In this document: piece after piece, positions 17,572 to 27,568 of the stretch | Numbering within the stretch: position 1 is the first letter of the stretch | Layout: each line of letters starts with the position of its first letter | Assembly (NCBI RefSeq): GCF_001439805.1 | Contig: NZ_JYLK01000010.1 | Coordinates: 1-64,000, forward strand | Length of the DNA stretch: 64,000 nucleotides | Direction of reading: 5' to 3' | Source: Pseudomonas trivialis | GTDB lineage: Bacteria > Pseudomonadota > Gammaproteobacteria > Pseudomonadales > Pseudomonadaceae | Program-made: the position numbers and the translations under genes | Notes under the pieces: model-generated | The model's input: the letters and a program-made list of their open reading frames with translations, nothing else | What the model was told of the DNA's origin: nothing | The model's database searches: none

Positions 17572-19319
17572 GCGCCTGGATTCCTTGCGGCTTGATACTG
17601 GCGGCTGAAACTGACGCCGGTTTTTTCCTTCGCCGCTTCCTGCTGGCCGGAGAGCGCCCGCAGCACGTCCTGGCTCGGCCCGAATGCCTGCAGGCGTCCT
17701 TCGTTGAGCACCAGCAGCTTGTCGGCCTGGGCCAGCACCGAGGACCGGTGCGTCACCAGAATCACGCTGCTGCCCTGGGCCTTCATTTGCACGATGGCGC
17801 TGGCAAGCGCCGCTTCACCGACGGTGTCGAGGTTGGAGTTGGGCTCATCCAGCACAATCAGCCGCGGCCCGCCGTACAGCGCGCGCGCCAGGGCGACCCG
17901 CTGTTTCTGGCCGCCGGACAGGCCACCGCCGTTATCGCCCAGCAACGTGTCGTAGCCCTGGGGCAGGCGCAGGATCAGCTCATGCACGCCGGCCTGTTGC
18001 GCCGCCTTCACCACCCACGCCGGGTCGGCTTGGCGAAAACGCGCGATGTTGTCGGCAATGCTGCCGCTGAACAGCTCGATGTCCTGAGGCAGGTAGCCGA
18101 TGTGCGGGCCGAGGTCGTCACGGTCCCAGCGGTGAATGTCCGCGCCATCCAGGCGCACCGTGCCGGCCAGGGTCGGCCACACGCCCACCAGCACCCGCGC
18201 CAGGGTGGACTTGCCGGAACCCGAGGCGCCAAGCACGCCCAGCACTTCGCCGGCACCCAGGTTGAAACTGACATGGTGCAGCGTCGCCAGACGCAGCCCC
18301 GGCGGGCCGGCGCTGACGTCTTCAAAACTCACCTGACCGTGGGGCGCCGGCAAGGCCATCTGCTCGCCCCCCGGCGGGAAAGCCCGCAGCAGCTCATCCA
18401 GGCGCTGATAGGCGAGCTTGGCCGAGCTCCATTGCTTCCACACCGCGATCAACTGGTCGATGGGGCTGAGCATGCGGCCCATCAGGATGGAACCGGCGAT
18501 CATCATCCCGGCGGTCATGTCGCCCTTGATCACCAGCAACGCGCCCAGGCCCAGCACCAGCGATTGCAGGCACAGGCGCAGGGATTTGCTCAGGGAGGTG
18601 ATCACCGAACCGGTGTCGCTGGCCTGGTTCTGCAGGCCGAGAAACTGCGAATGCACGGCAAACCAGCGGGCGCGCAACGCACCGAGCATGCCCATGGCCT
18701 GGATGGTCTCGGCGTTGTGCAAATGGCTGGTGGCCAGTTGGGTCGACTGCTGGGAGTAGCCACTGGCCTCGCCCAGCGGCTTTTTGGTCAGGTATTCGTT
18801 GAGACAGGCCAGGCCGATCAGCAGCACCGCCCCGGCCGTGGCCAGTACCCCCAGCCACACGTTGAACAGGAAAATCACGAACAGGTAGAGGGGAAACCAC
18901 GGCGCATCGAAAAACGCGAACAATGCAGGCCCGGTGATGAATTGGCGGATATGGGTCAGATCCCCCAGGGATTGCCCGGCATGGCCCTGGCCGCTGTGCA
19001 GGTTGCGTTCAAAGGCGGCCTTGTAGACGCGCAAGTTGAAACGCCGCTCCAAGTGACTGCCGATGCGGATCACGATAAAACTGCGAATGACTTCGAGCAG
19101 GCCAATAAACGCAAAGAAGCCGACCACCATCAGCGTCAACATCACCAGGGTGGTTTCATTCCGGGAGGACAGCACGCGGTCGTAGACTTGCAGCATGTAA
19201 ATCGACGGCACCAGCATCAACAGGTTAATCAAGGCGGTGAAACAACCAATACTGATCAAGATGCTCTTGTATTCACCCAGCGCCTTGAACAAGGGTGCAA
19301 CGTTATGGGGCCTGGCCAT
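17568..19319 (-). CDS. aprD: Type I secretion ABC transporter AprD (permease/ATPase)
   Basis: A 583-residue fused ABC exporter. The N-terminal membrane domain has about six hydrophobic segments between residues 18 and 285. The nucleotide-binding domain has Walker A GASGSGKST (364-372), signature LSGGQ (467-471) and Walker B LIVLDEP (487-493). It energises export of RTX proteins with C-terminal signals, here the serralysin and the lipase. About 100 bases of AT-rich sequence separate it from inh, possibly with its own promoter (GTTATAACGATAAC lies there), but I cannot define one. Confidence 0.96.
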   Translation of the reverse strand: MARPHNVAPLFKALGEYKSILISIGCFTALINLLMLVPSIYMLQVYDRVLSSRNETTLVMLTLMVVGFFAFIGLLEVIRSFIVIRIGSHLERRFNLRVYKAAFERNLHSGQGHAGQSLGDLTHIRQFITGPALFAFFDAPWFPLYLFVIFLFNVWLGVLATAGAVLLIGLACLNEYLTKKPLGEASGYSQQSTQLATSHLHNAETIQAMGMLGALRARWFAVHSQFLGLQNQASDTGSVITSLSKSLRLCLQSLVLGLGALLVIKGDMTAGMMIAGSILMGRMLSPIDQLIAVWKQWSSAKLAYQRLDELLRAFPPGGEQMALPAPHGQVSFEDVSAGPPGLRLATLHHVSFNLGAGEVLGVLGASGSGKSTLARVLVGVWPTLAGTVRLDGADIHRWDRDDLGPHIGYLPQDIELFSGSIADNIARFRQADPAWVVKAAQQAGVHELILRLPQGYDTLLGDNGGGLSGGQKQRVALARALYGGPRLIVLDEPNSNLDTVGEAALASAIVQMKAQGSSVILVTHRSSVLAQADKLLVLNEGRLQAFGPSQDVLRALSGQQEAAKEKTGVSFSRQYQAARNPGA

Positions 19320-19420
19320 ATCTTCTTATCTTCCTTGAAGCAAACTACGCGCACTAGTTGGCGCAACCCTTGATCAGGGCCGGTCAACCAATCAATCAAG
19401 TTATAGGGTTATAACGATAA

Positions 19421-19789
19421 CTAAGGTTTTCGCTGCAATACCACAACACCGCCGGATCGAGTGCGGCCCTCGTACTCGCCTTCGTGTTGGCGATTCAAGT
19501 GGGTAATACCGCTGCCTTCGGCGTTCATCAGCCAGATTCCGTCCGGAGTGGGTGACCAACTCGAGGGCTTGTCGCCCAGCCACTGCGCCACACACGCCAC
19601 ATCGCCGCCCAGGGCGTTGGCCTGCTCCAGTAATTCCAGGCTGCACACCTGATCCTGCTGTTTCAATTCCCAATGCCCCGCCAATTGCGCGGGGGTGGGT
19701 AAAACCAGACTGCTCGCCATTGCGTGGGCTCCTGCCGACACGAACACCACCTGCACAACACAGGCGATCATTTTGGATAACCACTGCAT
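19421..19789 (-). CDS. inh: Serralysin inhibitor (Inh/AprI family)
   Basis: A 122-residue periplasmic protein. The open frame extends to 19912, but the start chosen is the ATG at 19789 (MQWLSKMIACVVQVVF) with GAGCGTGAAG upstream, which gives a clean signal peptide (…VFVSAGAHA). The mature domain is the beta-barrel inhibitor: LPTPAQLAGHWELKQQDQVCSLEL...GGDVACVAQWL, with the conserved disulfide cysteine pair. The N-terminus normally inserts into the serralysin active-site cleft and protects the cell from protease that escapes export. It sits between aprA and aprD as in other fluorescent pseudomonads. Confidence 0.93.
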   Translation of the reverse strand: MQWLSKMIACVVQVVFVSAGAHAMASSLVLPTPAQLAGHWELKQQDQVCSLELLEQANALGGDVACVAQWLGDKPSSWSPTPDGIWLMNAEGSGITHLNRQHEGEYEGRTRSGGVVVLQRKP

Positions 19790-19811
19790 CTTCACGCTCC
19801 CGCCTGCAAGC

Positions 19812-19829
19812 GCGGCGCCGAAGCGCCGC
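19812..19829 (-). other. aprA-inh intercistronic hairpin with UUCG tetraloop
   Basis: On the transcribed strand a 7-bp GC stem GCGGCGC / GCGCCGC encloses TTCG, 10 bases after the aprA stop codon. UUCG-capped GC stems are exceptionally stable and often protect the 3' end of the upstream message or cause partial termination. This would give more aprA than inh/aprDEF transcript (inference). Confidence 0.7.
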
Positions 19830-19838
19830 ACCCGTGCA

Positions 19839-21272
19839 TCACGCCACGATGTCGCTGACGGCTGCATGGCCAACGGTGGTGACGAGGAAATCCGCCACAC
19901 CCTTGCCGGCAAAGTCGACGGCCAACGTGCCCAGGTTGGTGCCTGAGGCGTAGGTCAGCACCGCATCGCCGGCATGCCCGGAAAAGGCACTGACGAAGCT
20001 CAGGCCCGCGCCTTTGGTAATGCCGGACAGGTCGATCTTGTCTGCACCGCTGGTGAAGTCAAAGATCTTGTCCGCAGCCCCAGGACGGGAGTCGGAACTG
20101 GCGCCGAACACGAAGGTGTCATTGCCCGCACCGCCCCACAACTGGTCTGCACCGCCACCGCCGTAGATGAGGTCGTTGCCGGCCCCGCCCTTGATCAGGT
20201 TGGCGGCATTGTTGCCGATGATCAGGTCGTTACCCGCCCCACCGAACGCGTTCTCGAGGGTCACGCCCTTGGCAATGGACACGTTGCCCACCAGGCCGCC
20301 CACGTCGGAGAACGAGGTTTCATTGAGGTTGATTTTCTGGTTCTGGGTAAACCCGGAGAAGTCCAGGGTATCGTTACCACCACCGTCCCACACCGAGAAC
20401 ACCAGCTTGTCGGCGTTGGAGGTCGCGCTGAGGAAATCACGCCCGGTGTTGGAGTTGAAGCCGTAGGTCGTGTCGGTGGCGCGGGTGGCGAAGTTGGCAC
20501 CGTAGAGCTTCTGGATCGCGGCAATGTCGTCGATCAGCGGGCCGGAGGCATAGGCTTCAACCCCGCCTTTGCTGAAGTTCTGATTGGTGTTGCTCTCGCT
20601 CCAGTAGCTCATCAGGCTGTAGCCACGCGTGTCCTGTCCGTAGGTCGCGTCTTTGTAGGATGGGTTGCCGTTCCCGGCGTTGTAGTCGCCAGGGTGCGCC
20701 AGGCCGAGGGTGTGGCCGATCTCGTGGGTCAGGGTCTGCCGTCCGTAATTGTTCAGGTCCGGCGTCTTGTTCTGCGTGTAGCTGTTGTTGGTCAGGTACC
20801 ACGAGGTGCCGTCATAGCCTGCGCCGGTGCCGGGCAGGTAGGCGAAGGCCGCCGCGCCGTCCTGGCCGCCGCTGTAGTTGCCGAAGGTCATGTGGCCGTC
20901 ACCGCCGCTGGCCTTCTCGGTGAAGGTGACCTTGGCCACGTCCGCCCAGGATTGCATGGCGAGCGCTGCCTGTGCTTTCTGCTGGGCGCTGAACTGGCTG
21001 AAGCCCGAGATCCCGTGTTTATTCAGGGTGCTGGTGGTGGCCGAGGTCAGGAAGGTGTAGGTGAGGTCGATCTTGCCGTTGCCATCGGCGTCGCGGTACG
21101 CCGCGCCGTCCCGCAGCAGCTGGGTCGCTGCCTGGTCCACGGTGTAGGACGGTTTGCCATTGACCGTGAGGTTGCCGCCACGGTCATACAAATGGCTGAA
21201 GCTATCGATTTGCGAGTAGGCGGTGCTGGCCTGAGCGGCAGATACAATAGCGTTGTCTTTTACTTTTGACAT
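19839..21272 (-). CDS. aprA: Serralysin-type RTX alkaline metalloprotease
   Basis: A 477-residue secreted zinc protease (aprA/aprX), the main spoilage protease of this group. The zinc site is [11 protein letters not shown], with His183, Glu184, His187 and His193. The Met-turn is SLMSYWSE (Met221) with Tyr223 as the additional ligand. Calcium-binding RTX repeats run at about 343-388 ([12 protein letters not shown]...[24 protein letters not shown]). The C-terminal export signal ends VSDIVA. There is no N-terminal signal peptide; export is through AprDEF. The start ATG has GGAAG 8 bases upstream. Such GGA-containing leaders are bound by RsmA/CsrA in related strains (established for aprX; a site here is inferred). 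Confidence 0.96.
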   Translation of the reverse strand: MSKVKDNAIVSAAQASTAYSQIDSFSHLYDRGGNLTVNGKPSYTVDQAATQLLRDGAAYRDADGNGKIDLTYTFLTSATTSTLNKHGISGFSQFSAQQKAQAALAMQSWADVAKVTFTEKASGGDGHMTFGNYSGGQDGAAAFAYLPGTGAGYDGTSWYLTNNSYTQNKTPDLNNYGRQTLTHEIGHTLGLAHPGDYNAGNGNPSYKDATYGQDTRGYSLMSYWSESNTNQNFSKGGVEAYASGPLIDDIAAIQKLYGANFATRATDTTYGFNSNTGRDFLSATSNADKLVFSVWDGGGNDTLDFSGFTQNQKINLNETSFSDVGGLVGNVSIAKGVTLENAFGGAGNDLIIGNNAANLIKGGAGNDLIYGGGGADQLWGGAGNDTFVFGASSDSRPGAADKIFDFTSGADKIDLSGITKGAGLSFVSAFSGHAGDAVLTYASGTNLGTLAVDFAGKGVADFLVTTVGHAAVSDIVA

Positions 21273-21868
21273 AAACGTACTTCCTTGTTTGCAAGTGCAT
21301 CAGTCTTGGGTCGACAGGAACCTCGCGGGCGAGATCGTCCTATCACTCGCCTCTTTTGAAGGCGTAAGAAAACTGACACAACTTGAAATCTTTCGTCTAC
21401 CTCTATTTCTGCAATCAACATGTGATGGGCATTGCAGGTTGGCAAGTAGTTGGCAATGTTTATTGGGGGTGGTGGTTTTTGTCCTACAAAATAACGGACG
21501 CTGTTATTTAAATATTAAATAGCTGCAACAGTGTTCAACTTGCGTCGCACGGCCGAATAATGGATCCAATTATTGTCACGGTGTCATTGGCAACATTAAA
21601 GAGCCACTACTTATTATTTACGGTGAATATTGCCCCCTATTACCGGGACAAATAACTTATCCCGTTGTTTGTGTCGGTTTTGCACGGCGGACCTGCTTCC
21701 AGACCTCGTCTGATGACGTTTCATGACCCAGGTCAATGCCCGGGCGAACAACCGCCGAACGGAGCGAAAATTTTCACCTGGCCTCTGCGAGCGGATGCTA
21801 TTTTTAAGCTCACGACGCCATGACCACACAAGGGTCTGGCCCCTGCCGCGAGCTAAAGGAAGTGCTCA
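21273..21868. promoter_or_regulatory. Upstream region of aprA with AT-rich inverted repeat
   Basis: About 600 bases without a supportable gene, clearly richer in A+T than the flanks. It contains the inverted repeat AAATAAC-N7-GTTATTT (21489-21509), about 220 bases upstream of the aprA start, and several AT-rich tracts around it. The control region of the exoenzyme cluster must lie here. I could not fix a -35/-10 pair with confidence. Confidence 0.45.
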
Positions 21869-22141
21869 ATGAACAAGGTGGGCAACATGAACAAAGTGAC
21901 GTTCCCGAATGCCTGCCAGCTGATGCGCTGGCATTTTCATCCGACCGGCTTCGAGGGCAGCATGGACGCGCCCGGCAGCATGGTCGCCCGGCTGTTCGAT
22001 CGCACAAGCGGTGAAACGCTGATTGCGATTGCCGGCATTCCCTGCGCCTCGGTGATGAACGCTGCCGATGTGGAGCGCATCATCGAAGCGATTGAGGATG
22101 AACTGGCGTCGTTTGTGCCGCCGCAGTCATTACGGGCCTGA
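21869..22141 (+). CDS. DUF1652 domain-containing protein
   Basis: A 90-residue protein from the ATG at 21869, preceded by AAAGGAAG at good spacing. An in-frame ATG at 21887 is a possible second start. The sequence (FPNACQLMRWHFHPTGFEGSMDAPGSMVARLFDR...GIPCASVMNAADVERIIEAIEDEL) fits DUF1652, a family largely restricted to Pseudomonas and without a known function. It is cytosolic, with no signal or membrane segment. It is divergent from aprA and convergent with the helicase gene. Confidence 0.82.
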   Translation: MNKVGNMNKVTFPNACQLMRWHFHPTGFEGSMDAPGSMVARLFDRTSGETLIAIAGIPCASVMNAADVERIIEAIEDELASFVPPQSLRA

Positions 22142-22145
22142 GCCT

Positions 22146-22170
22146 GTGGGAGGGGCTTGCTCCCTCCCAC
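22146..22170. repeat. Short inverted repeat between convergent genes
   Basis: GTGGGAGGGG-CTTGC-TCCCTCCCAC with near-perfect arms. It is a single copy of the GTGGGAGGGG intergenic repeat, 4 bases past the DUF1652 stop, and may serve as a bidirectional terminator. Confidence 0.7.
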
Positions 22171-22187
22171 ATTGACCAACTTTACGT

Positions 22188-24635
22188 TCAAATCCGTTGA
22201 TCATCGAAAAACGCCTTTTTGCCGTCTACCCGCTCGGACGCCCTCGGCACATTGACCGCTGCGCCTTCGGGCTTTTCCACATACCAATAGCAATGGCTGA
22301 CGGCCCGGGTAATGCCGACATAGGCCAGGCGCAGCACTTCGTCTTTTTGCGCCGTGTCATAGGGCTCGCTGTCGCCAGCCTTGCCCAGGCCCGCCATGCG
22401 GTACACCTGATTCTTGTACGGCGAGCTGGTGACGTGCTGGCAATCGCCCAATAGAAATACCGCATCCGCCTGCAGGCCCTTGGCGCTGTGGTAGGTCAGC
22501 TGTTTCAATCTGCGCGCTGGCGCCGGCAGGCTCGAATCAGCATTAACTACAGCCTGAATATGCTCTTGAATCAATAGCTTATCGCTGCCTTTTCGATACA
22601 GCATCAATACTGAATCGCCCTGCTGATAGTGCGCCTGCAACTGCCGCCCCAGTTCAGCATCGTCTCGGGTCAGCACTTGAACGGGCACCAGCGCCTTGGG
22701 CACGCCGCTGGCTTTGGCCTTCTTGCCGGGGATCGCTGGCGCGGCGCGCACGATATGCTCAGCGGCATCGATGATGTGCTGATGGCTGCGGTAGTTCTCA
22801 CCCAGCATCACGCGGGTGGTGCCGGGGGACGGGAATTCGGTGTTGAAGTCCATGAAGTACTTGGGCGAACTGCCGCGCCAGCCATAGATCGACTGCCAGT
22901 CATCGCCCACGCACAGCAACGAAGAACGCTGGGCACCGCGCCCCACGTGCATGGCCGGGCCGCGGCTGCGGATTTCGCGCAGGCTGGCGCGGATCCACGA
23001 GACGATCTGCGGCGACACATCCTGGAATTCGTCGATCATCAAGTGCGACATTGGCCGCAGCAGTGGGTCGCTGAGCAACGTGAGGTTTTCCGGCATGTTT
23101 TCGCCAAACAGGGAGAACATGCGGTTATAGGTCATGATCGGCGGCGATTGTTCGAGCAGATGCTCTTCCAGGGCTTTCCAGAAGAGGCTCAGTGCCTCAA
23201 AGAACAAGCGGTCGGGATCATCCCTGGCGAACGTCATCTGGCCGACGGCGGTGGGCACGTCCAGGCCAAGGTTCTCGATAAAGCCCGCTGCGGTGACAAA
23301 ACAGTCCAGCAACGGCGCGGAGGCCAGTTCGCCCTTGACCTTGTAATCAAAGCCGGGTCCAGCGGTAGCGTCACCCGCCAAGCTGCTTATGAGACGCCTT
23401 GATGATTCATAACTGTCCAGCCATATCAAAGGCTTGCGACAGAAAGCTTGAAACAGGGTGCGCTTTACCGCCCACTCGGCGCGTACCGACAGCTTGGCGT
23501 TGGGTCGGCTGATCTGCGGGTTTTCCCGCGCATCGAAGCCCAGCACCACCCAGGCGTCCAGCTCGGGAATATAGCCGTGACAGTGAAAGGTCGCGCCGTT
23601 GATTTCAAACGTCTGACGGCTGGGCTCGATGCCCTTGATCGGCCAGGCGCCCGCGCGAAACCACAGGTCTTCGATCAAATCGCACAGCTCTTCATCGCGC
23701 TTGGCCGCCAGCTCCGTCACCGCGATGCGCTTCTGCACGTCCGGGTGGTCGCGCTCCAGCTCCTTGAGCTGCAGGCCATGGCGGGCCAGCGGCGCGATCA
23801 ATTCGCGAAATCGCGCGTGGCGACTGTGCAGCCGGTGGTAGCAGGCGTTCATCTGCTGGCGCTGGGCGTCGTTGATGCGCAGGTCGAAGGGGTTGCTGTC
23901 GGCGTCGTTAACGCCGGCGCTGAGGTTTTCGAAGGCCTGCAGACGCTCAAACCCCGGCAGGCTGCGCACCATCGGCAGAATGCGTGAGTGAAAGGTGCGC
24001 ACCACGGCCTGAGCCTCTTTCAAGGCAAGGGGCTGGCCCCACAGCGCGAGGATGTCCATCAACTTGTTGACGAAGTCCTTTCGCGACTCACGGGTGAAGG
24101 TCACCACCGTCATCGAACTGAGTTCAAAGCCCAGGTAATGGGTGAGCAGCAGAATGCGCAACACCAGCGAGGTGGATTTGCCGGCACCGGCCCCGGCAAT
24201 CACCGAGGTGGACGGCGTATCGCTGAAGATCATCTTCCACTGCGCGGTGCTGGGCTGGGCATGGGCCGGCAGCAGGCGCGCCACGTCGGCCTTGATGCGC
24301 TTTTTGATCTCGGCGGTGAGCGGCAGGCGCCAATCGTCAAACAGATTGTCGTCCACCCCCGGCGCGCGGTGCTCATCCGGGCGGAAATCACGAATCAGCA
24401 GGACTTGCCGGCCTTGCTCGATGCCTTCGGCCATGCCCTCACGGTAGCCGTATTCCACGCCCGCCTCATGCCCGCTGCGAAACCCATCGGCCTGGCCGTG
24501 CAACCACGAAAACCGGTGCTGGGCACGCAGCCGTGTGAGGCCATGGCCAAACAGGCGTGCGGCGAGGCGTTTGAACAAGGGCATTTCTGCAGGCGGAAGC
24601 AGATCAGGGGGCAAATCAGGCTTTTGCTGCGGCAC
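22188..24635 (-). CDS. UvrD/HelD-like superfamily 1 DNA helicase
   Basis: An 815-residue SF1A helicase starting at a GTG (24635) with GGAG upstream; an internal ATG at 24584 (MPLFKRL) is an alternative. Motifs in order: Walker A IAGAGAGKST (about 147-156), motif Ia VVTFTRESRKDFVNKL, motif II LMIDEFQDVS, motif III LLCVGDDWQSIYGWRGS, motif IV MLGENYRSHQHI, motif V TYHSAKGLQADAVFLLG and motif VI LAYVGITRA. The GDDWQSIY form of motif III resembles helicase IV (HelD) more than UvrD. The N-terminal about 110 residues include a short repeat-like GYREGMAEGIEQGRQ segment. The role is probably DNA repair or recombination. Confidence 0.88.
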   Translation of the reverse strand: MPQQKPDLPPDLLPPAEMPLFKRLAARLFGHGLTRLRAQHRFSWLHGQADGFRSGHEAGVEYGYREGMAEGIEQGRQVLLIRDFRPDEHRAPGVDDNLFDDWRLPLTAEIKKRIKADVARLLPAHAQPSTAQWKMIFSDTPSTSVIAGAGAGKSTSLVLRILLLTHYLGFELSSMTVVTFTRESRKDFVNKLMDILALWGQPLALKEAQAVVRTFHSRILPMVRSLPGFERLQAFENLSAGVNDADSNPFDLRINDAQRQQMNACYHRLHSRHARFRELIAPLARHGLQLKELERDHPDVQKRIAVTELAAKRDEELCDLIEDLWFRAGAWPIKGIEPSRQTFEINGATFHCHGYIPELDAWVVLGFDARENPQISRPNAKLSVRAEWAVKRTLFQAFCRKPLIWLDSYESSRRLISSLAGDATAGPGFDYKVKGELASAPLLDCFVTAAGFIENLGLDVPTAVGQMTFARDDPDRLFFEALSLFWKALEEHLLEQSPPIMTYNRMFSLFGENMPENLTLLSDPLLRPMSHLMIDEFQDVSPQIVSWIRASLREIRSRGPAMHVGRGAQRSSLLCVGDDWQSIYGWRGSSPKYFMDFNTEFPSPGTTRVMLGENYRSHQHIIDAAEHIVRAAPAIPGKKAKASGVPKALVPVQVLTRDDAELGRQLQAHYQQGDSVLMLYRKGSDKLLIQEHIQAVVNADSSLPAPARRLKQLTYHSAKGLQADAVFLLGDCQHVTSSPYKNQVYRMAGLGKAGDSEPYDTAQKDEVLRLAYVGITRAVSHCYWYVEKPEGAAVNVPRASERVDGKKAFFDDQRI

Positions 24636-24854
24636 GCGAACTCCAGCGATGGTAGTGATTCTGGCGAATGGGCCATGGTCGCCGGAATTGCCGCTCAGTA
24701 CCAGCCAATTGCTTTGCCGTCATGCAGTTAGGCGACGAAGTGAAAGTCAAAACCCGGTTAATCCATCTAATCGATTGATAGGAATCAGGCAGTTTTTACG
24801 CTTTTTACCGATCAAGAGCTCAAGGATGATGGAGTGCATTCAGAGGAGACGATC

Positions 24855-25550
24855 ATGCTTGAACTTCGACCTTTCACTTCCCTGGGCGGCGCCCATCACG
24901 GCTGGCTCGACGCCCATCATCACTTTTCGTTTGCCGAGTATCACGACCCCAAACGCATGCACTGGGGCAACCTGCGCGTATGGAACGACGACATCATCGC
25001 GCCGGGCACCGGTTTTCCGCAGCATGCGCACCGGGACATGGAAATCATCACGTATGTGCGCGAAGGCGCCATCAGCCATGCCGATAACCTGGGCAATAAA
25101 GGCCGCACCGAAGCCGGTGACGTGCAGGTGATGAGCGCAGGCACCGGGATTGCCCACAGTGAATACAACCTGGAAGCCACGCCGACGAAGATTTTCCAGA
25201 TCTGGATTATTCCCAATGAAGCCGGGCTGCCACCGTCGTGGGGCGCCAAGCCGTTTCCGCAGGACGGTCGTGAGGGCTTTGTGACCCTGGCCAGCGGCAA
25301 GAGCGGCGACAGCGAAAGCCTGCGCATACGCGCCGATGCCCGCCTGGTGGCGGCCAACCTGAAAGCCGGAGAAAGTGCCGAGTACCGCCTGGACGGCGGA
25401 CGCCGCGCCTATCTGGTGCCGGCCACGGGGGTGATTGAGGTCAATGGCCTGCGTGCCCAGGCGCGGGACGGTGTGGCGGTGGAAGATGAGCCAGTGCTGC
25501 GGGTAACCGCGATTGAAGACAGCGAGATTGTGCTGGTCGACCTGGCCTGA
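24855..25550 (+). CDS. Pirin family protein (YhhW-like bicupin)
   Basis: A 231-residue bicupin. The start is the ATG at 24855 (MLELRPFTSLGGAHHGWLDAHHHFSF) because GAGGAG lies directly upstream; the upstream in-frame start at 24834 is not needed. The N-terminal cupin carries the metal ligands GFPQHAHRDMEIITYV and the glutamate/histidine of SAGTGIAHSEYN. Length and sequence match E. coli YhhW, which has quercetin 2,3-dioxygenase activity in vitro. The physiological substrate is unknown. It stands alone between the helicase and the repeat block. Confidence 0.92.
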   Translation: MLELRPFTSLGGAHHGWLDAHHHFSFAEYHDPKRMHWGNLRVWNDDIIAPGTGFPQHAHRDMEIITYVREGAISHADNLGNKGRTEAGDVQVMSAGTGIAHSEYNLEATPTKIFQIWIIPNEAGLPPSWGAKPFPQDGREGFVTLASGKSGDSESLRIRADARLVAANLKAGESAEYRLDGGRRAYLVPATGVIEVNGLRAQARDGVAVEDEPVLRVTAIEDSEIVLVDLA

Positions 25551-25821
25551 TTCACATGGAAGGCTCCGCCAAGTCTTCGACTTAGCGCTGTCGCGCAGCA
25601 AACCGGGGTCTCTGTGGCGAGCGGGCTTGTCCTAATGCCGTTCAGTTAAGCGCAGATTCCCTGTGGCGAGCAGGCTTGTCCTGCGTTGGGCTGCGCAGCA
25701 GCCCCAAAACCAGGCGCTGAGCCGTATCAGGTACACCGCGTTTTGCTGGATTGGGGGCGCTTCGCACCCCAACGCGGGGCAAGCCCGCTCGCCACAACAG
25801 GCCCGCTCTACAGGGGGGGGG
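25551..25821. repeat. Block of REP-like inverted repeats
   Basis: A 270-base gap made almost wholly of repeats. Contents: a GTGGCGAGCGGGCTTG arm at about 25616, a second GTGGCGAGCAGGCTTG arm at about 25662, the hairpin GGGCTGC-GCA-GCAGCCC (25688-25704), a second hairpin around 25753-25770 (GGGGGCGCTTCGCACCCC), then GCGGGGCAAGCCCGC with TCGCCAC ending near 25796. The last part matches 2685-2718 closely. The block ends in a run of nine G (25813-25821) abutting the pgm stop codon. Confidence 0.75.
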
Positions 25822-27465
25822 TTATTGAGAAATAGCGCCATCAACCAGCACTTGCGCTTCCTCCACCAACTGCTTGAGGTGATCTTCGCCGATAAAGCTC
25901 TCGGCGTAGATCTTGTAGATGTCCTCGGTGCCCGATGGCCGCGCGGCGAACCAGCCGTTTTCGGTCATCACTTTCAAACCACCGATGGCCTGGTTGTTAC
26001 CCGGCGCGTGGCTGAGGATCTGCTGGATGCTCTCCCCGGCCAATTGGGTGGACGTAACCTGCTCCGGCGACAGCTTGCCCAGCAGGGCTTTCTGCGCCGG
26101 TGTGGCCTTGGCGTCGACACGAATGGCAAACGGCTCGCCCAGCGCATCGGTGAGGCCACGGTAGATCTGGCTCGGGTCCTGGCCTTTGCGCGAAGTCATT
26201 TCGGCCGCCAGCAAAGCCGGGATCAGGCCATCCTTGTCGGTGCTCCACACCGTGCCGTCCTTGCGCAGGAACGACGCACCGGCACTTTCTTCACCGCCAA
26301 AGCCCAGCGAGCCTTCGAACAGGCCATCGGCAAACCACTTGAAGCCCACCGGCACTTCATACAGGCGACGGCCGATGTTTGCCGCCACCCGGTCAATCAA
26401 GCCGCTGCTGACCACGGTCTTGCCCACGGCCGCATCGGCACGCCAGTGGGGACGGTTCTGGAACAGGTAGTCAATCGACACCGCCAGGTAGTTGTTCGGT
26501 GCCAGCAACCCGCCGGACGGCGTCACGATGCCGTGGCGGTCGTGGTCCGGGTCGCAGGCAAACGCCACGTCAAAGCGCTCCTTGAGCCCGATCAGGCCTT
26601 GCATGGCGTAGCTGGAGGACGGGTCCATGCGGATCTGGCCGTCCCAGTCGACGCTCATGAAGCGGAAGGTCGAATCGACTTCGGTGTTCACCACCTCCAG
26701 GTTCAGGCGGTAATGCTCGGCAATCGCCGACCAGTAGCGCACCCCTGCTCCACCCAGCGGGTCGACGCCCAGGCGCAGGTCGGCGCTGCGAATAGCGTCC
26801 ATGTCGATCACATTGATGAGGTCCGCCACGTAGGTATTGAGGTAGTCATGGCGATGGGTGGTGTCGGCCTTGAGCGCCTGGGCGTGGGTAATACGCTTGA
26901 CCCCGGCCAGTTGGTTGGCCAGCAGCTCGTTGGCCTTGGCTTCGATCCACTTGGTGACGTGGGTATCGGCCGGCCCGCCATTGGGCGGGTTGTATTTGTA
27001 GCCGCCGCTTTGCGGTGGATTGTGCGACGGCGTGATGACGATACCGTCCGCCAGACCACGGGTACGGCCGCGGTTGTAGCAGATGATGGCGTGGGAAATC
27101 GCCGGCGTCGGGGTGTATTCATCGCCCTCGGCGAGCATCACGTGCACGCCATTGGCGGCAAGCACTTCCAGCGCGCTGGCGCCGGCCGGGGTCGACAGTG
27201 CGTGGGTGTCCAGGCCGACAAACAGCGGACCATCGATGCCCTGGGCTTCGCGGTACAGGCAGATCGCCTGGCTGATGGCGAGCACATGCCATTCGTTGAA
27301 GCTCAGTTCCAGGGAGCTGCCACGGTGCCCGGACGTACCAAACGCCACGCGCTGGGTGGAGATCGCTGCATCAGGCTGGCCGGTGTAATAGGCCGTGACC
27401 AGTCGCGGGATATCCACCAGCAACTGAGCCGGCGCCGGTTTGCCCGCAAAAGGACTGATTGTCAT
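25822..27465 (-). CDS. pgm: Phosphoglucomutase, alpha-D-glucose phosphate-specific
   Basis: A 547-residue cytosolic enzyme that interconverts glucose-1-phosphate and glucose-6-phosphate, feeding glycogen, trehalose and cell-envelope sugar synthesis. The start is the ATG at 27465 ([16 protein letters not shown]) with CGAGG upstream. The phosphoserine loop is [27 protein letters not shown] (about 140-166), the metal loop is [11 protein letters not shown], the sugar-binding loop is [14 protein letters not shown], and the phosphate-binding loop near the C-terminus is [17 protein letters not shown]. The length matches E. coli Pgm (546). Confidence 0.96.
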   Translation of the reverse strand: MTISPFAGKPAPAQLLVDIPRLVTAYYTGQPDAAISTQRVAFGTSGHRGSSLELSFNEWHVLAISQAICLYREAQGIDGPLFVGLDTHALSTPAGASALEVLAANGVHVMLAEGDEYTPTPAISHAIICYNRGRTRGLADGIVITPSHNPPQSGGYKYNPPNGGPADTHVTKWIEAKANELLANQLAGVKRITHAQALKADTTHRHDYLNTYVADLINVIDMDAIRSADLRLGVDPLGGAGVRYWSAIAEHYRLNLEVVNTEVDSTFRFMSVDWDGQIRMDPSSSYAMQGLIGLKERFDVAFACDPDHDRHGIVTPSGGLLAPNNYLAVSIDYLFQNRPHWRADAAVGKTVVSSGLIDRVAANIGRRLYEVPVGFKWFADGLFEGSLGFGGEESAGASFLRKDGTVWSTDKDGLIPALLAAEMTSRKGQDPSQIYRGLTDALGEPFAIRVDAKATPAQKALLGKLSPEQVTSTQLAGESIQQILSHAPGNNQAIGGLKVMTENGWFAARPSGTEDIYKIYAESFIGEDHLKQLVEEAQVLVDGAISQ

Positions 27466-27568
27466 GCATGAACCTCGAAAAGAAGAAGTCGGAAAAAGGC
27501 AGTTTACTGGCACTTGGACTACTGCGCGACGGTATCGATCCTACCTCATGATGAGAAATTTCACGCAA

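Noticed and set aside
17592..19373. Plus-strand open frame of 593 codons opposite aprD
   Set aside because: Antisense of a gene with all ABC motifs. The sequence is rich in Gln/His/Gly and lacks any domain.
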